A DNA stretch of 64,000 bases from Cytobacillus purgationiresistens (GCF_030813235.1 NZ_JAUSUB010000015.1:1-64000); one strand, 5' to 3'. Numbered from the stretch's first letter, positions 25,742-35,306 are shown. Program-made: numbers and translations. Notes: generated from the letters alone by a model not told the origin.

Positions 25742-27031
25742 ATGATAACAGCGGTCAGAAATAATTTAATATTGTTCATGATTGGAAAGTTTACAGCAGT
25801 ATTAGGCTCTTCCGTTTTCGGCTTTGCAATAGGGTTATATATTCTCGCTGAAACAGGTTCCAGCCTAAGCTTCGCCATTACACTTGTCCTAAGCACGCTC
25901 CCGCGGATTCTTCTTTCACCATTAGCAGGGACACTCGCCGACAGAATGGATAGAAAAAAAATCATCATCACTACCGATTTTGCCTGTGCAATCTGGTTAG
26001 GTATCATATTTGTTCTATTCAACTTCGTTTACTCAGAAATATGGGTTTTATACTTGGCAGCAGCGGTACTAGGCATCCTCAACACATTCTACTCCTCAGC
26101 AGTCACATCTGCCATTCATAATATGGTCGGTGCCGACTATCTACAGAAAGCATTCTCCTTAAACCAAGCAGCTGTTTCCTTATCAACTATTTTGGGTCCA
26201 GTTCTAGGAGGAATTCTTTTTGCAATGGTTCCTATCGAGACATTCATGCTGATCAATACGATTACTTTTATTATTTCAGGAATTGCCAGTGTATTAATCA
26301 AATATAATCTTTTTGCTGAAGAAAAAGTGGCAGCAGCCCCTTCCAGCGTCCTTCAGGATATTAAATCAGGCTTTGTTTATGTAAAGAATCAACCATTTAT
26401 TTTTAATTTAATTTTCATCTCAGTTTGGCTGAACTTCTGGTTTGCCATCTTCCCTGTGGCAATGCCTTATCTTGTATTGCAAATTAGAGGAATGCAGGCT
26501 TATCAGCTTGGCATCATTGAAGGAACATTCTCAGTAGGAATGCTGATTATGGCAGTAATATTATCTACCAGGGGAGAAATTAAAAGGAAGGATCGGGCAA
26601 TCACCATAGGGCTAATCATCTTGCCAATCACATTAATATTAATGGGCATGCCTGACTTGCCAGCATTAATGGGCATATCCAATGCTTTTGTGTTTCCTTA
26701 TCTCATGATATTGGTTTTCGTACTTTCAGCATTCATCATGCTCATCAATATGCCTGTAATGGTTCTATTGCAAAAAAGTACGCCAGATACTTATCGAGGT
26801 AGAGTCACGGCACTACTAGAAATGGGAGCAACAGCCATGACGCCGCTCGGATATATCCTATTTGGAGCGATATTAGATAAGTTTCCACTGTGGATAACAA
26901 TGACTGTATGCGGACTTGGCATAATAGGGATGGTTGCCTACCACCTATGGAGAAAAACCTTCTTTGTACACATGAATGAACTTGAAAACAGAGAAGTAAA
27001 AATGGCTATTGCAGAGAAAGTTCAGGTTTAG
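25742..27031 (+). CDS. MFS efflux transporter (MFS_3/EntS-like)
   Basis: 429 residues from the ATG at 25742 (AGGAGG upstream; the earlier in-frame ATG at 25721 lies inside the regulator gene). Twelve hydrophobic segments; the loop 2-3 motif A reads GTLADRMDRKK and a second half-motif lies near RGEIKRKDRA. It resembles the enterobactin-exporter and macrolide-efflux (MefA-like) branch. The substrate is unknown. Second gene of a two-gene operon with its HTH regulator. Confidence 0.9.
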   Translation: MITAVRNNLILFMIGKFTAVLGSSVFGFAIGLYILAETGSSLSFAITLVLSTLPRILLSPLAGTLADRMDRKKIIITTDFACAIWLGIIFVLFNFVYSEIWVLYLAAAVLGILNTFYSSAVTSAIHNMVGADYLQKAFSLNQAAVSLSTILGPVLGGILFAMVPIETFMLINTITFIISGIASVLIKYNLFAEEKVAAAPSSVLQDIKSGFVYVKNQPFIFNLIFISVWLNFWFAIFPVAMPYLVLQIRGMQAYQLGIIEGTFSVGMLIMAVILSTRGEIKRKDRAITIGLIILPITLILMGMPDLPALMGISNAFVFPYLMILVFVLSAFIMLINMPVMVLLQKSTPDTYRGRVTALLEMGATAMTPLGYILFGAILDKFPLWITMTVCGLGIIGMVAYHLWRKTFFVHMNELENREVKMAIAEKVQV

Positions 27032-27048
27032 AAGTTAATAAGGAAGAC

Positions 27049-27086
27049 GAAAAGAACTGCACCCAAATGAGAGTGCAGTTCTTTTC
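27049..27086 (+). terminator. Terminator of the HTH/MFS operon
   Basis: 14-bp perfect stem GAAAAGAACTGCAC / GTGCAGTTCTTTTC. Confidence 0.92.
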
Positions 27087-27267
27087 GTGAAAAAGGCATA
27101 AATCCGGTTGAAAAGCGAATTCATGCTTTGCATGTTTCCGCTAATTTCTACATAGGGAGAGACAGTTCCATAGATTTTGTCAATGAGGAAAGCAATCGCG
27201 GTCCGATTTATTCAGAATAATAGACCGGACCCAGCTAGAATACACCCAAATAATATTGATGCAAATC

Positions 27268-28005
27268 CTATTCTGAACCCTTCTTTATTTTTTCCTCTAT
27301 TTGAGAAAACCATTTCTTAGTCACCGTAGGATCTTTATCATTAATGAATATAGGCTTGTCACCGGCTTGTATATAAATGTATGGCGGAGAGTGATGCTGT
27401 ATAAAGAGTAGTAAACTGCTACCGTACCCCTCAACCTTAAAATGCCCCTTCGATAATGTAGGCAGTCCAACGCCGTTTTCTTTCCATGTTGTTTCAGGCA
27501 GCTCCTCCAGTAGCTCTATTTCAGTTATGCTGTCATAATTCCACTCTTTACCGTACATTCCAGTGACTTCGAAGCTGTCGTCTTTAACGACCAAGCTATA
27601 CCCTTGATAGCTAAAAAGGGTGATAGCAGCGATTCCGCCTACAATCACAAAAAATAATATCGAGCTAACAAGGTAGCTGCGCTTCCTTTTATGACTTACC
27701 TCAAATTTAGAAATATAAATCATCCCGCCTAGCAATAGTATAAGCATAAACCCAAACACCATTTCAGTTGCGTATGTAAACGAGGCAAGGTTTAAAGGCA
27801 GAAGGACGATCATGCCGATGCCGGTAATAAGAAGCAAGCTGCCCGTTTTTTGTGGATATCCATTTTCAATGAGCTGTTTTTGTTCTTCTTCCGGTCGATT
27901 ATTAAAGCCAGAGATAAGTCCGTATACTTTTTTAAAACGGACTATCCAGCCCATTATGATGAATAATAAAGCAATAAATAATTCTATCACTATAATGGCT
28001 ATCAT
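27268..28005 (-). CDS. DUF3784-like membrane protein with PH-like domain
   Basis: 245 residues if started at the ATG at 28005; an in-frame ATG at 28044 would give 258 but the intervening residues are hydrophilic and a GGATGG site fits 28005 better. The first ~60 residues match DUF3784 (hydrophobic segment, GWIVRFKKVYGLISGFN, then NGYPQKTG). Three more membrane segments follow, and the C-terminal ~110 residues look like a bacterial PH domain (VKDDSFEVTGMYGKEWNYDSI). Function unknown. Divergent from the exonuclease gene. Confidence 0.75.
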   Translation of the reverse strand: MIAIIVIELFIALLFIIMGWIVRFKKVYGLISGFNNRPEEEQKQLIENGYPQKTGSLLLITGIGMIVLLPLNLASFTYATEMVFGFMLILLLGGMIYISKFEVSHKRKRSYLVSSILFFVIVGGIAAITLFSYQGYSLVVKDDSFEVTGMYGKEWNYDSITEIELLEELPETTWKENGVGLPTLSKGHFKVEGYGSSLLLFIQHHSPPYIYIQAGDKPIFINDKDPTVTKKWFSQIEEKIKKGSE

Positions 28006-28085
28006 GTGATGTCCATCCATCCTTTCTGCTGGAATTTCTCTCAATCCTATTATATGCTTTAAAAAATGGCAAGAGGAGGATCACA

Positions 28086-28694
28086 TTGCAAAACAACGAA
28101 AAACTGGGTCTTGTTCTTGATGTAGAGACAACAGGGCTTGGACCAAATTCAGATGAAATGATTGAGTTGGCAGTTAAGTTATTTTCTTTTCATGAGGAAA
28201 CAGGAGAGATCCTTGATATAAAGGACGAGGGTGCGTTTTTAAGGGAGCCTTTATCTGAAACAGCAAGAAGGAATTACAGCAGTGCTTTTAAGGTGCATGG
28301 CATCCCATATGAAGTGGTGGCAGGCAAAAGCTTTGATGATCGGTTGATCAAAAAATTCTTTTATCATTCAGATGCCATTTTTGCCCATAATGCATCTTTT
28401 GATCGTAGTTTCTTATATCGGATGTATCCGGAAGATATCAATGAATTGAACTGGTATTGCACAATGAGGGGCATTCCATGGAAAAAATATGGGTTTCAAA
28501 ATAGTAAACTGCTCACGTTATTGCAATCGCATAAAATCACAAATTACCAGACTCATAGAGCGATGGATGATATTACATATTTAATGGAGCTAATGAAAAA
28601 AACAGGGCCAAACGGCGAGTTATATATGAAGGATGCACTTACAAAAGGACCAATGAGGAAATATCAGCCAGCTGCCCAAACAAGACTTGGGTAA
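28086..28694 (+). CDS. DnaQ-like 3'-5' exonuclease (DEDDh)
   Basis: 202 residues from a TTG start with AGAGGAGGA upstream. Exo motifs are visible: LDVETTGLG (DxE, ~12-20), FAHNASFDRSFL (~99-110) and HRAMDDI (~159-165), giving the DEDDh set. It resembles the proofreading-subunit fold but is a stand-alone protein; a role in nucleic-acid trimming or repair is likely. Convergent with the reductase gene. Confidence 0.9.
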   Translation: MQNNEKLGLVLDVETTGLGPNSDEMIELAVKLFSFHEETGEILDIKDEGAFLREPLSETARRNYSSAFKVHGIPYEVVAGKSFDDRLIKKFFYHSDAIFAHNASFDRSFLYRMYPEDINELNWYCTMRGIPWKKYGFQNSKLLTLLQSHKITNYQTHRAMDDITYLMELMKKTGPNGELYMKDALTKGPMRKYQPAAQTRLG

Positions 28695-28696
28695 AG

Positions 28697-28728
28697 CATT
28701 TACTCGCTGAATGATCAACGAGTAAATG
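28697..28728. terminator. Bidirectional hairpin between convergent genes
   Basis: 10-bp perfect stem CATTTACTCG / CGAGTAAATG with a 12-nt loop. It overlaps the last codons of the - strand gene. Confidence 0.65.
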
Positions 28729-29644
28729 TCTGTTTTGTGTTTTCAAATACTTTTAGATTTGCATATACAGATGAAAGGACTGGAGTATCCAGTTCTTTTT
28801 CTTTTGCCTTTTGCAGGAGATAGCCAAAGAAATGCTCAGCTTCCAGCGGCTGTCCCTTCTCCATATCGCGCTGCAGAGAAGATTTCATATTGGCATTAAG
28901 TGAATTGATTTTATTTAACTGGACATCAATGATTCGTGAATCAACAGGCATTCCAGCCGATGTCATTATTTCATATGCTTCAGCAAGCAAGCCTTTTATC
29001 GTTGCCATGCCGGTTGGCTGTTCTCTAATGGGCCCAATCGTTGAACGAAAGAGGGAGGTTACTCCGCTCATTGTTGCGATAAATAAATACTTTTGCCAAA
29101 CATCAGTCATTATCTGATCGGATCGTCTAATATCTGCTACTGTGCCGGAGAAAACCTTTTCCAAGGCGAGGATGCGCTGTGTGCTTTCTCCAGATCGCTC
29201 ACCAAAAACGAGCTCATGCATTGGACTTGTATGCACCACAGTTCCATCCTCTGCAAGGGTGGATTCAATAAAGCATAAACCGCCAATCACTCGTTCTTCC
29301 CCAAAGACAGATGTTAAATCATCAATATGGGAAACCCCGTTAAGCAACGGAAGAATCATCGTTTCCTCATTAATGAATGGCTGAATATCGTTCATTGCAT
29401 CTGCCAGGTGATAGGCTTTTGTCGATATCATAACCACATCAAATGGTTCGCTTTTTTCATAGCTAGTAATTGTTGTGGCAGGCAAACAGATATCACCGTA
29501 ACTGCTTTTAACGATGAGACCTTCCTTATCCAGTTTTTTTTGCTTTTTCTCCCTTACAAGAAAAGTCACATCCTTCCCCTTTTCTAAAAGTCTTCCGCCA
29601 AAATAACCGCCAATGGCACCTGCGCCGACAACTAGTATTCTCAA
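28715..29644 (-). CDS. panE: 2-dehydropantoate 2-reductase family protein (ApbA/PanE)
   Basis: 309 residues. N-terminal Rossmann motif GAGAIGGYFGGRL, then the family's LLNGVSH and FGERSG segments, and the all-helical ApbA_C domain (VWQKYLFIATMSG, with the catalytic-type Lys, through EAEHFFGYLL). It would reduce ketopantoate to pantoate with NADPH in coenzyme A synthesis, but paralogues with other substrates are common and no pan genes adjoin it, so the symbol is provisional. Confidence 0.82.
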   Translation of the reverse strand: MRILVVGAGAIGGYFGGRLLEKGKDVTFLVREKKQKKLDKEGLIVKSSYGDICLPATTITSYEKSEPFDVVMISTKAYHLADAMNDIQPFINEETMILPLLNGVSHIDDLTSVFGEERVIGGLCFIESTLAEDGTVVHTSPMHELVFGERSGESTQRILALEKVFSGTVADIRRSDQIMTDVWQKYLFIATMSGVTSLFRSTIGPIREQPTGMATIKGLLAEAYEIMTSAGMPVDSRIIDVQLNKINSLNANMKSSLQRDMEKGQPLEAEHFFGYLLQKAKEKELDTPVLSSVYANLKVFENTKQTFTR

Positions 29645-29806
29645 ATGAAACGCCTCCCAGTATACTAATAGATATATTATAAATTAATTAGTCGGAAAAT
29701 AGAAAATATATTGAAAAGAGATTGTGTTTACCAGTCTATCTTTATATGGAATTTTTCTTATAATTAGTTAAGCTAGTTTTTTAAATTTAATGATAACAAA
29801 AAAGGA

Positions 29807-31600
29807 ATGGTAAATATGCTCAGTCTAGCTCCGATCATGATTGAAAAAGTTGGCATTATCGTTATTGTGGCATTTTTGCTATCGCAGATAAAATCATTCC
29901 GGCAGATTATTGAAAAAGAGCATAGTCTCAATGAAAAGCTTCTGCTTATCCTGCTGTTCGGTACATTTGGAGTGATTAGCAACTATACAGGAATTGAGAT
30001 TTATCAAAGCACAGTCAGTAAAGCAGAATGGCTGAAGGAATTGAATCCAGAAAGCGCCTTGGCCAATACGAGGGTCATGGGTGTGGTCATCGGCGGATTA
30101 TTAGGCGGCCCGACTGTGGGGCTGGGTGCAGGCTTGATGGCGGGAATTCACCGGTATTCGCTCGGTGGATTTACAGATTTATCATGCTCGCTTTCAACAA
30201 TAATTGCTGGAGTGGCTGCAGGTTATTTTGGCATGAAACGAAAGCAAAAGGGAAAGAACATTTCTACCGGGTTTGCTGTAGGAATTGGCATGAGCTTAGA
30301 AGCTCTGCAGATGATTCTTATTCTAGTTTTTGCTAAACCATTCGAGCAAGCTTTGAATCTTGTGCAAATCATCGGGGTTCCGATGATATTAATCAATGGA
30401 TTTGGCACTTTATTATTTATGTTTATCATCCAGTCCACCCTGCGTGATCAGGTTCGTGCAAGAGCAAACCAAACCAATATGGTCTTTCAAATTGCCGATC
30501 GAACTCTGCCGTTTTTCCGCCAAGGATTAAATGTTCATTCATGTAAGGAAATCTCGCAAATCATGCTGGAATTAACTGAAGCAGATGGAGTGGCAATTAC
30601 CAATGATACCGATGTGCTTGCCCATGTAGGAGCAGGCTCTGACCACCACATTTCAGATCGAAGAATCGGTACGAATCTGACTAGAAAAGTATTGGAAGAA
30701 GGAAACATCGCCGTAGCCAAAACGAAAAAAGATATTTATTGCTTTCATGAAAATTGTCCATTAGAAGCAGCTGTGGTCCTGCCTTTAAAGGTAAAGCAAA
30801 AAATCGTCGGCACATTAAAAATGTATTATACTTACCCGGAAAAATTGGATAAAGTGCAGGAGCAATTGGCAGCGGGTTTAGCAAATCTTTTCTCAACCCA
30901 GCTCGAGCTTGCAGAAGCAGAGAGGCAGACGAAGCTTTTGAAGGATGCAGAAATTAAGGCTTTGCAAGCTCAGATTCATCCGCATTTTTTATTTAATAGT
31001 ATTAATACCATTTCAGTTCTTTGCCGAACAGATGCGAATAAAGCTAGACAGTTGCTATTGCAGCTCAGCTCATTTTTTAGAGGAAATCTTCAAGGCGCCA
31101 GGCAGTTATTGATCCCTTTAGAAAAGGAAATAGAAAATGTGAATGCCTATACTTCTTTGGAACAAACGCGTTTTCCTGATAAGTTTAAGATTAATTTTGA
31201 AATGCAACAAGGTTTAGAGAAGGTGCTGATTCCACCATTTATTTTACAACCCTTAGTTGAGAATGCGATTAATTATGGATTTCCAAAAAACAATCGAATA
31301 GGTGAAATCGAAATTCGTATATTCTCTGAGAGTAAATATTTTCATATTGTAGTGTCTGATAATGGAAAAGGCATTGAGAAGGATAGGATGGAATGGCTAG
31401 GGAAGAAAGTCGTACCTTCACAAAAAGGAAATGGTACAGCACTTTTTAATATATGTGAAAGGCTGAAAGGGATCTATAGCGAGTATGCTCATTTAACAAT
31501 AGAAAGTAAAAACGAGGGTGGAACAGAAATAAGTATTACTATTCCTCTCAATAGTAAAGGGGTTTTAGATCAAGATGTTAAAAGCGTATATAGTGGATGA
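29807..31600 (+). CDS. LytS-type sensor histidine kinase
   Basis: 597 residues. Five to six hydrophobic segments (8-200) form the 5TMR_LYT sensor with the SNYTGIEIY and NTRVMGVVIGGLLGGP signatures, followed by a GAF-like domain (about 230-360) and a His_kinase domain with QAQIHPHFLFNSINTI (phospho-His near 393) and the ATP site DNGKGI. Overlaps the response-regulator gene by 26 bp. Relatives include B. subtilis LytS and E. coli BtsS/YpdA, which sense pyruvate. The adjoining CstA transporter supports that ligand here. Confidence 0.93.
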   Translation: MVNMLSLAPIMIEKVGIIVIVAFLLSQIKSFRQIIEKEHSLNEKLLLILLFGTFGVISNYTGIEIYQSTVSKAEWLKELNPESALANTRVMGVVIGGLLGGPTVGLGAGLMAGIHRYSLGGFTDLSCSLSTIIAGVAAGYFGMKRKQKGKNISTGFAVGIGMSLEALQMILILVFAKPFEQALNLVQIIGVPMILINGFGTLLFMFIIQSTLRDQVRARANQTNMVFQIADRTLPFFRQGLNVHSCKEISQIMLELTEADGVAITNDTDVLAHVGAGSDHHISDRRIGTNLTRKVLEEGNIAVAKTKKDIYCFHENCPLEAAVVLPLKVKQKIVGTLKMYYTYPEKLDKVQEQLAAGLANLFSTQLELAEAERQTKLLKDAEIKALQAQIHPHFLFNSINTISVLCRTDANKARQLLLQLSSFFRGNLQGARQLLIPLEKEIENVNAYTSLEQTRFPDKFKINFEMQQGLEKVLIPPFILQPLVENAINYGFPKNNRIGEIEIRIFSESKYFHIVVSDNGKGIEKDRMEWLGKKVVPSQKGNGTALFNICERLKGIYSEYAHLTIESKNEGGTEISITIPLNSKGVLDQDVKSVYSG

Positions 31601-32306
31601 CGAACCTTTAGCAAGAGACGAAATCAAATATCTGCTGCAAAGAAGTAAACAGGTGGAGGTACTTGGAGAGAGTGATTGCATAGATGATGCAATCATAGAA
31701 ATCCCGCGGCTAAAGCCTGATATCGTGTTTCTTGATATTGAATTAACAGAGGGAAATGGATTGAATTTAGCGAAATGGTTAGAATCAGTTGAACCGCAGC
31801 CTGCAATTGTCTTTGCTACAGCCTACGACGAGTATGCGCTTCAGGCATTCGATCTCAATGCAGCAGATTATCTATTGAAGCCCATTAATGAAGCGCGGCT
31901 GCATAAAACCCTGGAGAAATTAAAGCAAGTAAAAGAGATTAATAGCGAGAAACCGATTCAAACACATCCAGAAATGAATAGAAACGGCAAGCTGGCAGTG
32001 ATGGCAGATGAGAGAATCGTGTTAATCACTTTAACCGATATTCACTTAGAGACGTTTGAAGGCAAGTGTATGATTCATACTTTGAAGCATAAATATATTG
32101 TGAGTGACGCATTAATTGTATTGGAGAAAAAATTAAATCCATGTCAATTCCTCCGTGTTCATCGCAGTTATATCGTGAACCTTGATCACGTTCAGGAAAT
32201 TGAGCCATGGGTCAATTCAACTTTCAATTTAATAATGAAAGGGGAAATGAAAGTTCCAGTGAGCAGGACATATGTTAAAGAATTGAAAAAACATATAGGT
32301 TTCTGA
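31575..32306 (+). CDS. LytTR-family response regulator
   Basis: 243 residues. Receiver domain with D8/D9, phospho-acceptor D54 (VFLDIEL) and Lys in YLLKPI; C-terminal LytTR DNA-binding domain (about 140-243, with FLRVHRSYIVNLDHV and VPVSRTYVKELKK). Partner of the overlapping LytS-type kinase. The CstA gene starts 134 bp downstream and is the obvious target. Confidence 0.93.
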   Translation: MLKAYIVDDEPLARDEIKYLLQRSKQVEVLGESDCIDDAIIEIPRLKPDIVFLDIELTEGNGLNLAKWLESVEPQPAIVFATAYDEYALQAFDLNAADYLLKPINEARLHKTLEKLKQVKEINSEKPIQTHPEMNRNGKLAVMADERIVLITLTDIHLETFEGKCMIHTLKHKYIVSDALIVLEKKLNPCQFLRVHRSYIVNLDHVQEIEPWVNSTFNLIMKGEMKVPVSRTYVKELKKHIGF

Positions 32307-32376
32307 AAATTTGTATTTCGTCATTTCATTTATGCAACTCAGCCAATCATTCATGTCTTTTAACTTGAAAACAAAA

Positions 32377-32390
32377 TGAAAGCGTTTCTT
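32377..32390 (+). promoter_or_regulatory. Candidate CcpA cre site before cstA
   Basis: TGAAAGCGTTTCTT matches the Bacillus cre pattern TGWAANCGNTNWCA except at its last bases. It lies 50 bp before the cstA start, where catabolite repression of a carbon-starvation transporter would be expected. Confidence 0.5.
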
Positions 32391-32439
32391 TTTTGTAAAA
32401 TTAGGTTTGTAGACAAGAAGGATGGGGGGAGAAATAAGG

Positions 32440-34254
32440 ATGAATGCGATTACAATAGTAATTGGTTCTATATGTATTCTATTAATTGCTTACCGTTTAT
32501 ACGGTACATTCATTGCTTCAAAAGTACTAAAGCTGGATCAACTTGATGATAAACCGACACCAGCTCATAAATTAGAAGATGGTAAAGACTATGTGCCCAC
32601 GAACAAATGGGTCACGTTTGGTCACCATTTTGCGGCGATTGCTGCAGCGGGACCGCTAGTTGGCCCAATTTTAGCAGCTCAGTTTGGTTACTTGCCAGGA
32701 CTGTTATGGCTTCTCATCGGGGCAGTAATCGGAGGGGCAGTACATGATTTGGTTGTTCTTTTTGCTTCCATGCGCAGAGATGGTAAATCCTTATCTGAAG
32801 TAGCAAAAGAAGAGCTTGGACCTGTTGCAGGATTTTGTGCGGGTATCGCGATGCTGTTCATCATTACGATTACCATGGCAGGTTTATCTCTAGTTGTCTT
32901 AAGTGCATTGGAACATAACCCATGGGGTACTTTTACAGTTGGTATTACGATTCCAATCGCAATGGCAGTAGGTCTTTATCATAAGAAGACTGGAAATTTA
33001 AAATTAGCAACAATTGTAGGTTTTGGACTTATTTTATTAGCAATTATTTTTGGCCCGAATATTCAAGGAACCTGGTTAGGTGATGTATTAACATTAGAGA
33101 AGAGCACACTTGCACTTGCACTTCCTATTTATGCTTTCTTTGCAGCGGCGCTTCCTGTATGGTTATTGCTTGCACCGCGTGATTACTTAAGTACATTCAT
33201 GAAAATCGGTGTTTTTGTTGCGTTAATTCTAGGAGTATTCTATGTTAATCCAGCAGTTCAATTCCCGGCTTTTACTGAATTTATTAATGGCGGTGGTCCA
33301 GTTATTGCCGGTCCGGTATGGCCGTTTGTATCCATTACTATTGCCTGTGGTGCAATATCAGGCTTCCATGCGTTCGTGGGATCAGGCACAACTCCAAAAA
33401 TGATTAATCGCTGGAGAGATGCTAAAGGTGTTGCCTTCGGATCCATGCTTGTAGAGTGTTTAGTAGCAATCATGGCATTAATCGCTGCTGTATCTTTAAT
33501 GCCTGGCGATTATTTCGCAATTAATTCAACTCCAGAAAAGTTTGAAACTTTAGGAATGGAAACGGTTCATTTAGCTACATTAAGTGAAGAAATAGGAATG
33601 GACTTAGAAGGACGAACAGGTGGAGCAGTTACGTTAGCTGTAGGGATGACATATATTTTCACAGAGATTCCTTTATTTGAGAAAATGGCTGCTTATTTCT
33701 ATCAATTTGTTATATTATTCGAAGCTGTATTCATATTAACCGCTATCGACAGTGGAACACGTGTAGCGCGGTACTTAATTCAGGATTTCTTTGGCAACTT
33801 TATCAAGCCATTGAAGAAGACAGATTCAGTGCCAGCTAATATTATAGCGAGTGCGATTGCATGTTTCTTCTGGGGGTATCTATTATATTCAGGGGACATC
33901 AGCTCTGTATGGGCACTGTTTGGCGTATCCAATCAGCTCATGGCTTCAATTGGTCTGATTGTTGGTGCAACGGTTGTCTTGAAGATAGCTGATAAACGTT
34001 GGTATATGCTGACATGCTTAGTACCGCTTGCTTACTTGTATGTAACAGTAAACGTAGCTGGGTACTGGATGGTTAAAAATGTTTATTTAAACCCAGATAA
34101 TCCGGGCTTTAATGTTTTAAATGGTGTCCTTTCGATCATCATGTTGACACTTGGCGTAATCATTATCATCAGTTCCATTAAAAGATGGATTGAGCTTTGG
34201 AAAATTCCGCAAGCAGAACTTGTTAAACAAACTTCAAAAGAGATACCGATGTAA
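32440..34254 (+). CDS. cstA: CstA-family transporter (probable pyruvate/peptide uptake)
   Basis: 604 residues from the ATG at 32440 (GGGGGAG upstream; the family N-terminus MNAITIVIGSICILLIAYRL fits, in part). About 16-18 hydrophobic segments; conserved CstA signatures include the DGKDYVPTNK, GHHFAAIAAAGPL and GSGTTPK regions. CstA and BtsT of E. coli carry pyruvate (and were first linked to peptide use under carbon starvation). Directly downstream of a LytS/LytTR pair, an arrangement recalling BtsSR control of btsT. Confidence 0.93.
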   Translation: MNAITIVIGSICILLIAYRLYGTFIASKVLKLDQLDDKPTPAHKLEDGKDYVPTNKWVTFGHHFAAIAAAGPLVGPILAAQFGYLPGLLWLLIGAVIGGAVHDLVVLFASMRRDGKSLSEVAKEELGPVAGFCAGIAMLFIITITMAGLSLVVLSALEHNPWGTFTVGITIPIAMAVGLYHKKTGNLKLATIVGFGLILLAIIFGPNIQGTWLGDVLTLEKSTLALALPIYAFFAAALPVWLLLAPRDYLSTFMKIGVFVALILGVFYVNPAVQFPAFTEFINGGGPVIAGPVWPFVSITIACGAISGFHAFVGSGTTPKMINRWRDAKGVAFGSMLVECLVAIMALIAAVSLMPGDYFAINSTPEKFETLGMETVHLATLSEEIGMDLEGRTGGAVTLAVGMTYIFTEIPLFEKMAAYFYQFVILFEAVFILTAIDSGTRVARYLIQDFFGNFIKPLKKTDSVPANIIASAIACFFWGYLLYSGDISSVWALFGVSNQLMASIGLIVGATVVLKIADKRWYMLTCLVPLAYLYVTVNVAGYWMVKNVYLNPDNPGFNVLNGVLSIIMLTLGVIIIISSIKRWIELWKIPQAELVKQTSKEIPM

Positions 34255-34256
34255 TA

Positions 34257-34291
34257 AAAAGCACTCGTTCAAATTTGAACGGGTGCTTTTT
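34257..34291. terminator. Bidirectional terminator after cstA
   Basis: AAAAGCACTCGTTCA pairs with TGAACGGGTGCTTTT (one G-U), with T-runs on both sides. It slightly overlaps the end of the convergent small gene. Confidence 0.9.
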
Positions 34292-34562
34292 ATATTGTTA
34301 CAGATAAAGACTTTAAAAGCCCGAAACCAGAAAGCTTGATGGAAACACTTCCCTGGATTTTAATATTTTTTTCAAGATAAATCTCAATATCTTCAACGAC
34401 CATTTTTTTAAATCGATTTAAATCCTTGGGTGTTCCTGGAACAGCAATAGTATCCTGAATGCCAGGAGAGCAGCAGCTGTTAACTATAAGATTTTTAATT
34501 GTTAAATGGCTTCCTTTTGCATGTATCCACTTCTTTGCAGCAGAATCAATTAGAATTTCCAT
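34290..34562 (-). CDS. CC/Se-motif small protein (HesB-like)
   Basis: 90 residues. The VNSCCSPGIQ stretch at ~28-37 is the CC motif of the CC/Se family of small proteins, whose relatives in other bacteria carry selenocysteine at one of the two positions. Here both are TGT/TGC-type cysteine codons and no UGA is read through. The overall fold is compact, with an alternating pattern reminiscent of HesB/IscA. Ribosome site GAGGTGAGG. Function unproven; metal, sulfur or redox handling is likely. Confidence 0.75.
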   Translation of the reverse strand: MEILIDSAAKKWIHAKGSHLTIKNLIVNSCCSPGIQDTIAVPGTPKDLNRFKKMVVEDIEIYLEKNIKIQGSVSIKLSGFGLLKSLSVTI

Positions 34563-34816
34563 ACTTGCCTCACCTCTTATTTACTATAAAGAATAGCATA
34601 GTTTTTTTGTAGTAGGGACTAGGTATATTCTATCTTTTTAAAGAAGTTTTAATAAATATTCATAGTTTATTTGCTAAGTTTTCCACTATCTGTTATTATA
34701 AAAGAGATTATTTTTGTTCGGAGTGTAAGGAAAGATTAGTTTTGAAACTATCGCCCTGAATATGTTGGACAAGAATAGTAATACATTGTGTAAGGATACA
34801 CGAGGAGGCTATTAAT

Positions 34817-35017
34817 ATGGCGCAAGGAAAAGTTAAATGGTTTAATGCAGAAAAAGGATTCGGATTCATCGAAACATCAGAAGGACAAGATGTATTCGTT
34901 CATTTCTCAGCTATTCAAAGCGAAGGATTCAAAACTCTTGACGAAGGTCAAGAAGTATCATTTGATGTTGAAGAAGGCCAACGCGGACCTCAAGCATCTA
35001 ACGTTACAAAAATCTAA
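34817..35017 (+). CDS. Cold-shock protein (CspA family)
   Basis: 66 residues. RNP1 (KGFGFIE) and RNP2 (VFVHFSAI) single-strand nucleic-acid binding motifs are intact and the length is standard for a single OB-fold Csp (RNA chaperone). GAGGAGG precedes the ATG. The upstream ~110 bp is gene-free and probably a long 5' leader, as is normal for cold-shock mRNAs. Closest in pattern to B. subtilis CspB/CspD; I do not assign a specific paralogue. Confidence 0.96.
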   Translation: MAQGKVKWFNAEKGFGFIETSEGQDVFVHFSAIQSEGFKTLDEGQEVSFDVEEGQRGPQASNVTKI

Positions 35018-35030
35018 TTTGTAATGACGG

Positions 35031-35094
35031 ACAGGCCCTTTTAAGGGCCTGTTTTTTTTCTCTATCACAGTCTTGCGGCTGTGGTATTTTTAAT
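35031..35094 (+). terminator. Tandem terminators after the cold-shock gene
   Basis: First: ACAGGCCC / GGGCCTGT with eight Ts (35031-35059). Second: ATCACAG / CTGTGGT with T-run (35065-35092). The remaining ~210 bp to the next gene hold a short open frame (35081 on) with no ribosome site, which I do not accept. Confidence 0.88.
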
Positions 35095-35306
35095 TTATAT
35101 AGGAAGATCGTCCACTAAATTATATATCGTATTTTTGGAAGAAACAAAAAAGAATGACAGGTCAGATTTATTCACCCTCTTTCAATTCATCGCTTTATTT
35201 ATCATTAGACTGCTAACAATTCTTTATCAAAAAAATTTGTTATCTCAATGTTTAGCAATTATCAGTATCATATTTTTTTATAGAAGTTCGAAAGGAGATT
35301 CAATTA

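Noticed and set aside
34290..34562. In-frame UGA selenocysteine
   Set aside because: Both positions of the CC motif are ordinary cysteine codons and the frame has no internal stop.
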